Assembly (NCBI RefSeq): GCF_018131015.1
Contig: NZ_JAFCJJ010000008.1
Coordinates: forward strand, 1 to 64,000
Origin: Bradyrhizobium diazoefficiens
GTDB lineage: Bacteria; Pseudomonadota; Alphaproteobacteria; Rhizobiales; Xanthobacteraceae
Length of the DNA: 64,000 nt
Direction of reading: 5' to 3'
Numbering within the stretch: the stretch's first letter is position 1; each line of letters opens with the position of its first letter. Of the stretch, positions 11,067 through 22,338 are shown in pieces. The notes beneath the pieces are model-generated. The model ran no database searches, was not told the origin of the DNA, and saw only the letters and a list, made by a program, of their open reading frames with translations. The position numbers were made by a program, and so were the translations under genes.

Positions 11067-12200
11067 CTATTTATTTGGGTTGATGAGGAATTTTTCACCG
11101 GTGGCGCGTTTCGCGTAGACCGCGATGTTGGCCGGGTCGAGCGCCTCCTGGAGCGACACCACCTTGGTGTAGTGGCTGGCAAAGGTGGTCTTCAATTCGT
11201 CCACGACGCGCTGGCGCAGCCTGGCCCCGTCCGCCGGCCCGATCTGCATCAGGAACGGAAACAGCAGCCAGCCGCCGACGCCCCAGGCCATGCCGAAGCC
11301 GCGCGGCAGCTCGATCGGACGGATGTCGAGCGCGCCGTAGACATAGACCTGCTTGTACACGTTGGAGCCGTAGCGGCTGTATTCCTTCGCGGTCTTGTTG
11401 ATCGCGGCTTCCATGCAGTTGAGGATGTCGCCGGCAAGCTTGCCGCCGCCGATGGCGTCGAAGGCGATGGTGGCGCCGGTCTCGGCCAGCGCATTGGTGA
11501 GGTCGGCAAGGAAGCTCGGCGTCGTGGAATCGACGACGTATTTGGCGCCGATCTTGCGCAGGATGTCGGCCTGCTCCTTGCTGCGCACGATGTTGACCAG
11601 CGCAATGCCGTCCTTGATGCAGATCTTGTTCAGCATCTGCCCGAGATTGGAGGCGGCCGCGGTGTGCACCAGCGCCTTGTGGCCCTCGCGCCGCATGGTC
11701 TCGGTCATGCCGAGCGCAGTCAGCGGATTGACGAAGCAGGATGCGCCTTCCGCCGGCGTGGTGCCGTCCGGCAGCGGCAGGCACTCGCGCACCTTCAGGG
11801 TGCGGTACTGCGCATACATCGCACCGCCGATCATGGCGACGGTCTTGCCCATCAGCGCCTTTGCGGCGTCGGACGAGCCGGTCCTGATGACGATGCCCGC
11901 GCCCTCGTTGCCGACCGGCATGCTCTCGTCGAGCCGTCCGGCCATCGCCCGCATCGCGCCCTCCGGCACCTTCGCGGTGATGACGGGAGCATCCTTACCG
12001 CCCGAGGCCTTCGCCGTGCTCATGTCGGCCGCGCCGATCAGGAGCCCGAGGTCGGACGGATTGATCGGCGCCGCCTCGACGCGGACGACGACTTCGTCCG
12101 CCGCGGGTTCGGGGGTCGGCACGTCGAGCAGCGAGATTTCCAGCTCGCCGCTCTTCTTGATCAGCGAACGCAGTTGCAGTCCGGTCTTGCCGTCGCTCAT
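11067..12200 (-). CDS. Zinc-independent medium-chain dehydrogenase/reductase (quinone oxidoreductase-like)
   Basis: A 377-residue MDR-family protein. It has an N-terminal GroES-like catalytic domain (PTPEPAADEVVVRVEAAPIN, PVGNEGAGIV) and a Rossmann domain with VHTAAASNLGQMLNKI and KEQADILRKIGAKYVVDSTT. The cysteine and histidine ligands for catalytic or structural zinc are absent, which places it with NADPH-dependent quinone or enoyl reductases. The C-terminal part is longer than usual and hydrophobic (GMAWGVGGWLLFPFLMQIG). The frame runs upstream into eno, but MSDGKTGLQ at 12200 is 35 bp from the eno stop and starts the recognisable domain. The substrate is unknown. Confidence 0.85.
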   Translation of the reverse strand: MSDGKTGLQLRSLIKKSGELEISLLDVPTPEPAADEVVVRVEAAPINPSDLGLLIGAADMSTAKASGGKDAPVITAKVPEGAMRAMAGRLDESMPVGNEGAGIVIRTGSSDAAKALMGKTVAMIGGAMYAQYRTLKVRECLPLPDGTTPAEGASCFVNPLTALGMTETMRREGHKALVHTAAASNLGQMLNKICIKDGIALVNIVRSKEQADILRKIGAKYVVDSTTPSFLADLTNALAETGATIAFDAIGGGKLAGDILNCMEAAINKTAKEYSRYGSNVYKQVYVYGALDIRPIELPRGFGMAWGVGGWLLFPFLMQIGPADGARLRQRVVDELKTTFASHYTKVVSLQEALDPANIAVYAKRATGEKFLINPNK

Positions 12201-12235
12201 GTCGATCCTCCCGTATCCTTCGTTGAAGCGCCGGC

Positions 12236-14671
<2,436 letters not shown>

Positions 14672-14718
14672 AGGGAGCGCCATTTGCGTCCATCCCGCCG
14701 ACGGGGCAAAGCGCAAAA

Positions 14719-14739
14719 GGCCCGGCTTGGGACCGGGCC
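14719..14739 (+). terminator. GC-rich hairpin downstream of the beta-propeller gene
   Basis: GGCCCGG and CCGGGCC pair across a seven-base loop about 48 bp after the stop codon. There is no strong T-tract, so this is a weak or factor-assisted terminator. Confidence 0.5.
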
Positions 14740-15217
14740 CTCATTGCGCGCCATTCGCAGGCCAGGTTGAGGTGTGAGTTCAGAGGCCAAAGGAGCCACC
14801 GACCGCGAAACGCAGGCTTACGTTCGAGATGAGTAGCGTCATTTATTGACGCAATTGAGTCCTGGATCGGCCGCTCGCGAGGCTTTTCCGCACGCGGCGC
14901 GCGAATGTTGGTCGCCGCACGCCTACGCCGGGTAACTATCGCGATTTCGGAAGGTTGGAATAGCCGAAAGGGGTCGCCTTTCGGCGGCCCCTTACCGGTT
15001 GCAATTCTGTTTCGGGATAGGAAATTCCAGCCCCGGCGGACGTCATGTTAGAGGGCTCGAGAGGCCGGAGCGACCCCGATAAAATACTCAATACATTGCT
15101 GTCCTATTTTGTGGTCCCGAGTGGGGATTGGGACCGCCTCGATCCGGACGGTCGCGGCCGGTTGACGGCGGCGCCGTTTGCGTCCATCCCGGCAAGCCGA
15201 AACAGGATGCGACGACG
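14740..15217. other. Non-coding gap upstream of queF with several hairpins
   Basis: About 480 bp without a supported gene. It holds a small hairpin GCGTCA/TGACGC at 14836-14852. At 14964-14991 there are two overlapping stems that exclude each other: CCGAAAGG/CCTTTCGG, and GGGGTCGCC/GGCGGCCCC with one G-T pair. A 21-nt segment just before queF (15171-15191) repeats, with one mismatch, the segment at 14677-14697 after the propeller gene. A queF promoter should lie here, possibly in the A/T-richer part at 15075-15115. Confidence 0.5.
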
Positions 15218-15670
15218 ATGGCGAAGAAATCCCTCCAGCTCGGCCGTGCGGTCGAATGGCCGCACACGCCGGAAGAAGCCCAGCTCGACCGCGTGCCCAA
15301 TCCGCAAAAGGGCACCGACTATCTGGTGCGCTTCACCGTGCCGGAATTCACCTCGCTCTGCCCGGTGACGGGCCAGCCGGATTTCGCGCATCTGATGATC
15401 GACTACGCGCCGGGTGCGTGGCTCCTGGAGTCGAAGTCGTTGAAACTCTACATCGCGAGCTTCCGCAATCACGGCGCGTTCCACGAGGACTGCACCGTGA
15501 TGATCGGCAAGCGCATCGCAAGCGAGATCAAGCCGAAATGGCTGCGCATCGGCGGCTACTGGTATCCGCGCGGCGGCATCCCGATCGACGTGTTCTGGCA
15601 GACCGGACGGGTGCCGAAGGGCCTGTGGGTGCCCGAACAGGGCGTCGCGCCGTATCGCGGACGGGGCTAA
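15218..15670 (+). CDS. queF: NADPH-dependent 7-cyano-7-deazaguanine reductase
   Basis: QueF reduces the nitrile preQ0 to the amine preQ1 in queuosine biosynthesis for tRNA wobble position 34. The 150-residue protein is the short, single-domain type. It carries the catalytic cysteine C48 in [12 protein letters not shown], the conserved aspartate D55, and the QueF motif [16 protein letters not shown], with the HEDC substrate-binding segment after it. The start at MAKKSLQLG is preceded by AGGA; the frame is open 90 bp further up, but the added residues do not resemble the family. No other queuosine genes are in the window. The TAA stop overlaps the first bases of the repeat at 15669. Confidence 0.95.
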   Translation: MAKKSLQLGRAVEWPHTPEEAQLDRVPNPQKGTDYLVRFTVPEFTSLCPVTGQPDFAHLMIDYAPGAWLLESKSLKLYIASFRNHGAFHEDCTVMIGKRIASEIKPKWLRIGGYWYPRGGIPIDVFWQTGRVPKGLWVPEQGVAPYRGRG

Positions 15671-15793
15671 AGCGCGATGAGATTGGGATGAATCGTCATC
15701 GCGCTTTAGGTTGTTGTTTGCGCATAATCTCCGCGCAAACGCGTTCCGCGTTTGTCGCGAGGGAAAACCGCTCCGCACTTTTCCAGATCATGC
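15669..15793. repeat. Two-hairpin intergenic repeat, copy 2
   Basis: Same element as at 9792. AAAGCGCGATGA (15669-15680) pairs with TCATCGCGCTTT (15696-15707), followed by GCATAATC and GATCATGC at the far end (15722-15729, 15786-15793). This copy has an extra ~27-30 bp, including CGCGCAAACGCGTTCCGCG, inside the second module. It begins within the queF TAA and lies between the convergent queF and DyP genes, where it can serve as a bidirectional terminator. Confidence 0.85.
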
Positions 15794-15816
15794 TTTAAGG
15801 CGCGTCTTCGCGCGCC

Positions 15817-17433
15817 TCAGGCAACGGGCTCGGCGGTGAGCTGTTCGAGGCCCGTGATCGACGGCGAGAAGAAGTAGCCTCCACCCCTCGCAACGATGAA
15901 ATCCTGCATCTGCACCAGGCGGTGCGACTTCCCCTCCCCGTCGACGATCTCGATCGACGAAGCCGGCGCTCCCTCTTGCGGCCGGTGCCGGCCGAGAACG
16001 GCATCGCGGCCGCTTCCGACATGCGGCAGGTCGTCTCCATTGACCCAGTTCTGCATCAGGAACTCGAATTGCCGTTCGATCGACGCCTGGTAGGACACGA
16101 AGATGAGGCCGCGTTCCTTGCCGTCGTCGGCGGCGTGCCGGGGATCCGCGAACGCGGGACCGTAGGGAATCCCGCGCCTGACCAGCAGGTGGGTCAGCGT
16201 GTCGCCGGGCCCGCCGAGCTCGACCGCGTCGTCGCGGGGATTGACCTTGCGGATGTGGCCGGCGAACGGACAGATCGCTCCCTTCGGGTCGGCCTGCGAC
16301 AGCGGCAGATCAGGAAGCGGCGGCTGCGTCGCGACGAGCTGCGGCCTGGTTCCCGCAAGACGGAAGCGGAAATCGTTGGCGACACGATTGTCGGCCACGA
16401 ATTCCGGCCGGTCGGCATCGGGCGTCCGCGTGACCGGGGCGCCGGACCGCCACCGGCCGACCACGCGCGCGCCGACCCAGTCGATCGCGGCGTCGTCGGA
16501 GCGTCCCAGCACCTTGGCGGCACAGGATCGAATTTCGGCCCAGAATGCCGGCACGTCCTGCTGGAGCATGCGCAGCACCATGAATGAACCGTTCTTCGCC
16601 CAACCGACCTTCAAGGGGAAAGGCTGGTTCGGCTTGAGCGGATCCTGCCCGTTCTGTGTGGGCTGCCCGAGCAAAATCTGGCCCGGCCAAAGCAGGACCT
16701 GTCCCGGACGTCCGTAGCTTTTCGCGTCGGAAAGGGCCGGATCGATGATCCGCTCGACAATGAACTTGTCGGGCGAGCTCTTCGCCCGGCCCCGGATAGC
16801 GGGCTGGGAAACTCCGTCGCGAAAGCCGAAATGTTCGTGGCCGTTCAGCTCCCCGCCGAGCGTGTCTCCGACCAACTCGAACACCAGCTCCAACGCCGGC
16901 TTGCCGCCCGGTGTCTTGTGCGCGGCCATCCTGGCGTCGATGTCGCCGAGATAGGAGGCGATATCGGCCCGCTTGTCTCCGGCCACCGTCATGACCATGT
17001 CGATCGAGGGTGTCTTGAAGCCGCCGAACAGCCAGTTGGCGGGATGTCCCGGTTCGGCCTCGTCGAGCGGATCGCCCAGCAGGGGCGATCTGTCCGGCAA
17101 TCCTGCCTTGAATGCACCGTCGTCCACCGCATCGGCGATCGCGGCGGACGAAAGCTTGGCAAGGCCCGAATAGCTGAACGACAGATTCATCCAGGTCGCG
17201 CTCAGCCCCGAAGCTCCGGCGCGCTGTCTCTTGAGCGTCGCGCGGAGCCTGGCGTAAGCCTGGACGACGGCACTCGTGGACACGTCCGGCAACAGGTCTG
17301 CGATCGCGCTTCGCGCCGCCGCAGCGTCGACGATCGTAAAGCAACGGATCGTCTGATGGTCCTTGTTGAAGCCCGGATAGATGTTTCCCTGAATGTCGTC
17401 GAGATCGAGAATGGGCTCTTGCGTGGTGGTCAT
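15817..17433 (-). CDS. DyP-type heme peroxidase
   Basis: A 538-residue dye-decolorizing-type peroxidase. The distal GxxDG motif is GFRDG (203-207, catalytic D206), the proximal heme ligand is H393 in GHIRKVNPR, and a distal arginine lies in LLVRRGIPYG (about 419-420). DyPs use hydrogen peroxide to oxidise dyes, phenolics, lignin-like compounds or porphyrins. At this length it belongs with the large DyPs that carry insertions, not the ~300-residue EfeB or encapsulin-cargo types. No signal peptide is visible. The ATG is one base after the TGA of the upstream 735-residue gene, so the two are very likely translated together. No encapsulin gene is present. Confidence 0.93.
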   Translation of the reverse strand: MTTTQEPILDLDDIQGNIYPGFNKDHQTIRCFTIVDAAAARSAIADLLPDVSTSAVVQAYARLRATLKRQRAGASGLSATWMNLSFSYSGLAKLSSAAIADAVDDGAFKAGLPDRSPLLGDPLDEAEPGHPANWLFGGFKTPSIDMVMTVAGDKRADIASYLGDIDARMAAHKTPGGKPALELVFELVGDTLGGELNGHEHFGFRDGVSQPAIRGRAKSSPDKFIVERIIDPALSDAKSYGRPGQVLLWPGQILLGQPTQNGQDPLKPNQPFPLKVGWAKNGSFMVLRMLQQDVPAFWAEIRSCAAKVLGRSDDAAIDWVGARVVGRWRSGAPVTRTPDADRPEFVADNRVANDFRFRLAGTRPQLVATQPPLPDLPLSQADPKGAICPFAGHIRKVNPRDDAVELGGPGDTLTHLLVRRGIPYGPAFADPRHAADDGKERGLIFVSYQASIERQFEFLMQNWVNGDDLPHVGSGRDAVLGRHRPQEGAPASSIEIVDGEGKSHRLVQMQDFIVARGGGYFFSPSITGLEQLTAEPVA

Positions 17434-17434
17434 C

Positions 17435-19642
17435 TCACATCCGCCGCGTTGGCTTGTGGAAGTCAGTGAAGGCTGCCCCCGCCATCACCGCAGTCCGCGG
17501 CGGGTCACCGCAGTCAAACGCGGGATCGCTGATCGTCCCCTTGCCGTAAGCGACGCCGGTCAGCCCCATATCGATCACCTTGGCCACCTGGCCGCCCCAG
17601 CGGAGCGGAACGCCGCCGATCGACAGATCGCCGACGGTGAATTTCGACCCCTTCGGCGCCGCGAACACGCCGCGAAGGATGAATTCCTCCGATCCCCGCG
17701 CGACGGTGAACCAGTCCTGCGAGATCGGCTTCTTGTCCGGAGTGGTGAAGCCGACCAGCCGCGGCCGGCTCATGTACAGGCCGACGGGATCCTTGAGGGA
17801 GATGACATATCCGTCGCGGGCCAGCGCGTTGACAAGATCGCCGATATGCGGATCGCTGGCGCGCCCGCGATCACCGTAGTTTGCGCAGTCGATCAGATCC
17901 TGGGCCTCCGTCTTGAGTGATCCATCGGCGTTCTTCCGCAGAATGGTGGCGTCGCCGGCGATAACGATCTCGGCGAAGAGATTGTTGGAGGGCTGGATCA
18001 GATGCATCGCGCCGCGCGTCGTATTCCATACGTTCAGCGGGTTGTAGTTCTTGCCGGTGATGAGGTCGGGGAGCTTCACGTCGGGGCTGATGTGCTTCTG
18101 ATAGAGCGCAAGCAGGACCTTGGGCTCGTGCTCCGCGAGAAACCGCCAGTATTCGGGCCCCTCGCAGGTGAAGTCGACGCGGACGATCCTGCCGTCGTCG
18201 CCCCGCGTGACGAACCATTCCAGATATTCGTCCTGAGACTTCAAGCGGCCGAGGGATGTCCCCGAGATGACCTCGGCGCGGCGGAACTGCTCGTCGAGCG
18301 GCAGGCCGAGGTTCTCGAGCTTGCGCGGAAAGCCCGGCCATTTGATCGGCTGCTCGGCATGGTCGGGTGTGTTCGGGATGCCTCTCGTGGGATTGAAATA
18401 CTGGCTGGGAAGGCCCTTGAGATATTGCTGCGTCCGCTCGATCGCTTCATCGAAATCCTTGGACCGCTCGCTGCTCCACTTGGCAAACGAGTCCTTCTCC
18501 TTGAAATCCTTGAGATTGCCGGGCGGAGACAACACGATCCCGTTGCCGAAGGTCGGCGCCGTCGTTGCAGCCGTGGTCGGCCCCAGTGAAATGACCTCGG
18601 TCGCCGCGCCTGCGAGCGCCGCGGCCATCGCGAGGCCGGCGTGGGCGCCCGGAGCTTCCGGACCGTGGACGCGGTTGGACCACATCAGCTGGATCGGGAC
18701 TGTGTGCGGTTCAGCCGCGATCGTCACGCGCTTGAACACCCGTTCGAGGTCGGATCCGGCTTCACCGATCGGGAAGTCCCCGATCTCCTGGCCGCTGTTG
18801 GAATTCCATCCGATGAAGCGCAGATCACCGGTACGGATCGCGTCCTCGACGTCGGGATCGGTCCGCGCCTCGCAGAGCTCGTGGTAGAGCGTCGCGCAGA
18901 TGTTCTCCCAGGGCTCCCACCCCGAAATCGGAATTCCATTGTCGCCATCGGAGAACACCGCCGCGGCGTAGTAAACGGTAACGCCCCCGGTGGGACTCTG
19001 AATGTGGACGGAGCCGTGATAGCCGCCGAGACCGTTGCGCGAATCCTCCTCCTCCGCTTCCGGCGTACCCGGACGAGTGCGAGCAGCGCGAACGACGCGT
19101 TTGACGCGTTCGTTGCCGCCGCCGTCGCTGGACAGCACCGCGCGCGGAGGAAGCACGAAATTGATCAGCGTGGTCTTGAGGTCGAGCGCGGCGAGATTGC
19201 CCGACTTGAACAGGCGCTTGACCAGATTGTGGATGTCGCCCTTGTCGAAGGTGGCCTCGCCCGGAACGTCAAGAACGGCGGACGGCAAGGCCTTCGTCGT
19301 TATCGGCGCATTCCCGAAATATTGGGCGACGATGCCGTTCAGGCCGGGGTCCGACATCGCGGCGTCGATCGCAGCATCGAGCTTCTGGCGCGGGGCCGCG
19401 AGCGGAGCGCTGGCCCAGCCCTTGCCGAGATAGAACGTCTTGAAGCTCATATTCGGCATGGTGCGGCCGCCGCGAAACACCAGATCCTCCTTGGGAAAGG
19501 GCGGAAAGACCGCACCGCCTGCCCCTCCCTTCCCCTTCTTGGCCGCCGCCGCAGCAGCCGCGGCCGGCTGGCGCCGATCCTTGGCCTTGGGAGCTTTCAC
19601 GATGCTTTGGATGCGATGGGCGGGGGCGTATTGGTGTTGCAT
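17435..19642 (-). CDS. Large protein of unknown function with an HExxE metalloprotease-like site, DyP partner
   Basis: A 735-residue protein I cannot assign to a named family. Visible parts: an Ala/Lys-rich N-terminus (residues 17-45), an alpha/beta region, and a segment CATLYHELCEARTDPDVEDA with HExxE at 254-258, followed 27 residues later by GQEIGD (284-289). That combination resembles the metal site of putative proteases with an H-E-x-x-E-A-x-T-D-P motif. An Ala-rich linker (335-365) leads to a second region of ~350 residues of unknown fold, rich in Trp and Asn (NPLNVWNTTRGAMHLIQPS, GGVPLRWGGQVAK). There is no signal peptide or membrane helix. AGGAG five bases before the ATG supports the start. 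It is cotranscribed with the DyP gene. Confidence 0.85.
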   Translation of the reverse strand: MQHQYAPAHRIQSIVKAPKAKDRRQPAAAAAAAAKKGKGGAGGAVFPPFPKEDLVFRGGRTMPNMSFKTFYLGKGWASAPLAAPRQKLDAAIDAAMSDPGLNGIVAQYFGNAPITTKALPSAVLDVPGEATFDKGDIHNLVKRLFKSGNLAALDLKTTLINFVLPPRAVLSSDGGGNERVKRVVRAARTRPGTPEAEEEDSRNGLGGYHGSVHIQSPTGGVTVYYAAAVFSDGDNGIPISGWEPWENICATLYHELCEARTDPDVEDAIRTGDLRFIGWNSNSGQEIGDFPIGEAGSDLERVFKRVTIAAEPHTVPIQLMWSNRVHGPEAPGAHAGLAMAAALAGAATEVISLGPTTAATTAPTFGNGIVLSPPGNLKDFKEKDSFAKWSSERSKDFDEAIERTQQYLKGLPSQYFNPTRGIPNTPDHAEQPIKWPGFPRKLENLGLPLDEQFRRAEVISGTSLGRLKSQDEYLEWFVTRGDDGRIVRVDFTCEGPEYWRFLAEHEPKVLLALYQKHISPDVKLPDLITGKNYNPLNVWNTTRGAMHLIQPSNNLFAEIVIAGDATILRKNADGSLKTEAQDLIDCANYGDRGRASDPHIGDLVNALARDGYVISLKDPVGLYMSRPRLVGFTTPDKKPISQDWFTVARGSEEFILRGVFAAPKGSKFTVGDLSIGGVPLRWGGQVAKVIDMGLTGVAYGKGTISDPAFDCGDPPRTAVMAGAAFTDFHKPTRRM

Positions 19643-20104
19643 GATTGCTCCTCGTCAAAGAAACTCGGAAAAATTCAGCGCACGCAGGGCTGCTCGCAAG
19701 CTGGAGCACACAGGCTCCGCAACCGGCCTTCTGCGGCCGTTCGTATCGTGTGGTTGGTGAAGCGAGAAAAGCCGAGGCGAAATTGCCGGCTAGCGTTTCT
19801 TGCGCATCGTGGCCCACTCCAAAATGATCAGGTGGTCAATATCAGTCGGCACAGCGTCTCGGACGCACAGCCAGGAAAATAAAATGCTACAAATTGAAAA
19901 TGCAATGTCCAATTGTACAGGAGGGAGGTGCGGTGCGCAAGCTCTTGCTACACGCAGAGCGTGCCGCTTCGCATTTGGACGCAGCGCATTACACCGCAAC
20001 CGCGGCGTGCTGCGCTCCCGCATCGTGTTCATCACGCGCGGTATCGCGCGCGAAGAGGTGCTCGCGCTCTGGCAGGCAGGCCGCGCTGCCGCCTAGCGGT
20101 CCCG
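19643..20104. other. Gap upstream of the HExxE/DyP operon
   Basis: About 460 bp between the operon and the chemoreceptor gene. The half at 19780-19930 is clearly lower in GC than its surroundings (for example AAAATAAAATGCTACAAATT around 19877) and probably contains the operon promoter. Short plus-strand frames follow a GGAGGGAGG tract near 19920, but their products are Arg/Cys/Ala-rich and look non-coding. No hairpin terminator for either side was found. Confidence 0.5.
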
Positions 20105-22198
20105 TCAGGCGACCGCCCGCACCTTGCTGATGAACCCGTCCACCTCCGACGTCAGCGAGGTCGACTGGCTCGACAGATTGGCGGCGGCCTGCAGCACGCC
20201 GGAAGCGGCGCGGCCGGTTTCGTTGGCCGCCGACGACACGGTCGCGATGTTGCGGGTGACGGTCGAGGTCGCCTGCGCGGTGTTCTGCACGGTGCTGGCG
20301 ATCTCGGCGGTGGCCTTGTTCTGCTCCTCGATGGCGGCAGCGATGACGCGGTTGATGCTCGAGACTTCCTCGATGGTCCTGACGATGCCGTCGATGGCGG
20401 TCACCGCCTTCTGCGTCGCGCCCTGAATCTCGGTGATCTGGGTGCTGATCTCCTCCGTGGCCTTCGCCGTCTGCGACGCGAGGTTCTTCACCTCGCTTGC
20501 CACGACCGCAAATCCCCTGCCGGATTCGCCGGCGCGGGCCGCCTCGATGGTGGCGTTGAGCGCCAGCAGATTGGTCTGGCCGGCAATCGAGGTGATCAGG
20601 CCGATGACCTCGCCGATGCGATCGGCACCGTCGGCCAGCGCACGCATGGTGCCGTCGGTCTCCTTGACGGTGGCGACCGCCTGCTCGGTGGCGCGCGTTG
20701 CCTGCTCGACCTGGCGGTTGATCTCGCGGATGGAGGTGTTGAGCTCTTCGGCCGCGGCCGCGACGGTCTGCACGCCGTTGCCGACCTGATCGGCCAGGGT
20801 CGAGGCGGAGTCGGCCTGGGTCTGAGCCTCGGCAGCCGTGCCCGACATCGAGCGCGCCGTGGTCTCCAGCTCGCCCGAGGCGCTCGACAGCGTCTGCACC
20901 ATCTGGCCGATCCGGCTTTCGAACTGCCGCACGAGGCCGGACAATTCGGACGCACGCTTCTCCTTGTCGGCGCGCTCGGCGGCCTGGTCACCGGACAGGC
21001 GCTCGGCCTTGATCATGGCCTCCTTGAACACCTGGAGCGCGGCGGCCATGCGGCCGATCTCGTCCTTGCGGTCGAGGCCCGGCACCTCGCTTGCGAAATC
21101 CTGCGCGGCGAAGCGGGTCATGACGCCGGTGATCGCGGTCAGCGGCCTGGTCACGCGGTTGCGCATCAGCAGCACGCCGCCGATGGTCAGGGCCAGCGAG
21201 GCCGGCACCAGCAGACCGAACAGGATCAGGCTGATCCGCGAGCGCGACGCGCCGTCCTCGGCGCGCGAGATCATGTTGGCGAGCGCGGCTTGGGTGACCT
21301 TCACGAGATTGTCGGCGCCCGCAAGCTGACGGTCGCGATATTCGATCCCGACGACGCCTGGAGGCTCGCCGGCGAGCAGCCGGGTCGCAACGCTGTTGCG
21401 CTCGTCGTTCAGGGCGCCGGAGATTTCCGGCTGGGCATCGCGGATCGCCTGCAGCAGCTCGGGCGATGCGACGTTCGGGCCGAGATCCTTCACGACCAGC
21501 CAGGACTGCTGGATGCGGCCGCGCAGGTCGGCAAAGACGACGCCATCGGCGGCGGTCCAGCTCTTGTTGGCGAGGATCGTGGAGAACGTGACCAGAATGG
21601 TCTGGCCGGCATTGGCGCGGGCCTGCCAGGCGGCCTGCTTGGCGATCAGGAGGCGGTCGACCACGGGATCGAGCAGCGTCATCGCATCGTCCACATGGGC
21701 GGTGACCTCGCCGATCGCCTCCATATAGGCATCGCTGGTCTTGGCCCAGGCCGGCGTCAGGCTGGGCTCGCGCGCGGCCTTCTCCTGCTTCAGCGCCGTC
21801 ACCGAGCGCGGGCGCAGCTCTTCGAGCTGGGCCCAGATGCCGCGCAGCTTCTCGAGCTTCTCGGCAAGGCCCGGCGCCTCCACGGTCGAGAGGCTTTGCA
21901 GGGCCTGCGCGTAGTTCTTCCGCGCCGTCGCGCGCATGTCGTCGAGTTTCGTCATGATCGCCTCGGGAGCGGCCGGTGCACCGGCGAGATAGCTCAGCGT
22001 GTCGCCACGCTCGAGGCGGAAGATGACCAGTGCATTGGTGAGGTCGCGGCTCGCGACCGCCAGCGAAACGATGCGGTTGCTGTCGGAGTAGCGCGTGACC
22101 GCCAGCTTCAGCGCATAGGCGCAGATGACGACAAGGACGAGTCCGAGGGACCCGACCACCGCCCCGAGGACACGGGCGACCGAACGCTGGTTTTGCAT
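20105..22198 (-). CDS. Methyl-accepting chemotaxis protein
   Basis: A 697-residue transmembrane chemoreceptor. A first membrane helix (about residues 9-30, [20 protein letters not shown]) is followed by a long helical periplasmic sensor domain (about 31-320), a second membrane helix, a HAMP domain ([20 protein letters not shown]) and a cytoplasmic signalling domain. The signalling hairpin tip is clear ([20 protein letters not shown]). It would couple to CheA/CheW and control flagellar motion. The open frame extends to 22303, but [12 protein letters not shown] at 22198 places the first helix normally. The ligand is unknown. No che genes are nearby. The protein ends without a CheR-docking pentapeptide. 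Confidence 0.92.
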   Translation of the reverse strand: MQNQRSVARVLGAVVGSLGLVLVVICAYALKLAVTRYSDSNRIVSLAVASRDLTNALVIFRLERGDTLSYLAGAPAAPEAIMTKLDDMRATARKNYAQALQSLSTVEAPGLAEKLEKLRGIWAQLEELRPRSVTALKQEKAAREPSLTPAWAKTSDAYMEAIGEVTAHVDDAMTLLDPVVDRLLIAKQAAWQARANAGQTILVTFSTILANKSWTAADGVVFADLRGRIQQSWLVVKDLGPNVASPELLQAIRDAQPEISGALNDERNSVATRLLAGEPPGVVGIEYRDRQLAGADNLVKVTQAALANMISRAEDGASRSRISLILFGLLVPASLALTIGGVLLMRNRVTRPLTAITGVMTRFAAQDFASEVPGLDRKDEIGRMAAALQVFKEAMIKAERLSGDQAAERADKEKRASELSGLVRQFESRIGQMVQTLSSASGELETTARSMSGTAAEAQTQADSASTLADQVGNGVQTVAAAAEELNTSIREINRQVEQATRATEQAVATVKETDGTMRALADGADRIGEVIGLITSIAGQTNLLALNATIEAARAGESGRGFAVVASEVKNLASQTAKATEEISTQITEIQGATQKAVTAIDGIVRTIEEVSSINRVIAAAIEEQNKATAEIASTVQNTAQATSTVTRNIATVSSAANETGRAASGVLQAAANLSSQSTSLTSEVDGFISKVRAVA

Positions 22199-22338
22199 CG
22201 ACTGATCCAAGATGTTGCTGCCAATTCGCGGCTTGCGGGAATCTACGGATCGAAGAATGAGGTTTGATTTAAGATTTGCAGGAATCGGCCGCCATCTCTC
22301 CACGGAGAAATACGGGGTTTGGTAGCGCAGTACTTCCG

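Noticed and set aside
14740-15217. preQ1 riboswitch upstream of queF
   Set aside because: Hairpins exist but I could not match the short H-type pseudoknot or its A-rich tail close to the start codon.
15817-17433. DyP as encapsulin cargo
   Set aside because: No encapsulin shell gene nearby and the C-terminus (GLEQLTAEPVA) does not resemble a cargo-loading peptide; the protein is also too long for that group.
19894-20130. 78-codon frame after a GGAGGGAGG tract upstream of the DyP operon
   Set aside because: Product is rich in Cys, Arg, Ser and Ala with no motif, and it overruns the chemoreceptor gene on the other strand.
19913-22267. 784-codon plus-strand frame antisense to the chemoreceptor
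   Set aside because: Arg/Gly/His-rich composition, no domain, and the opposite strand carries full HAMP and MCP signalling motifs.
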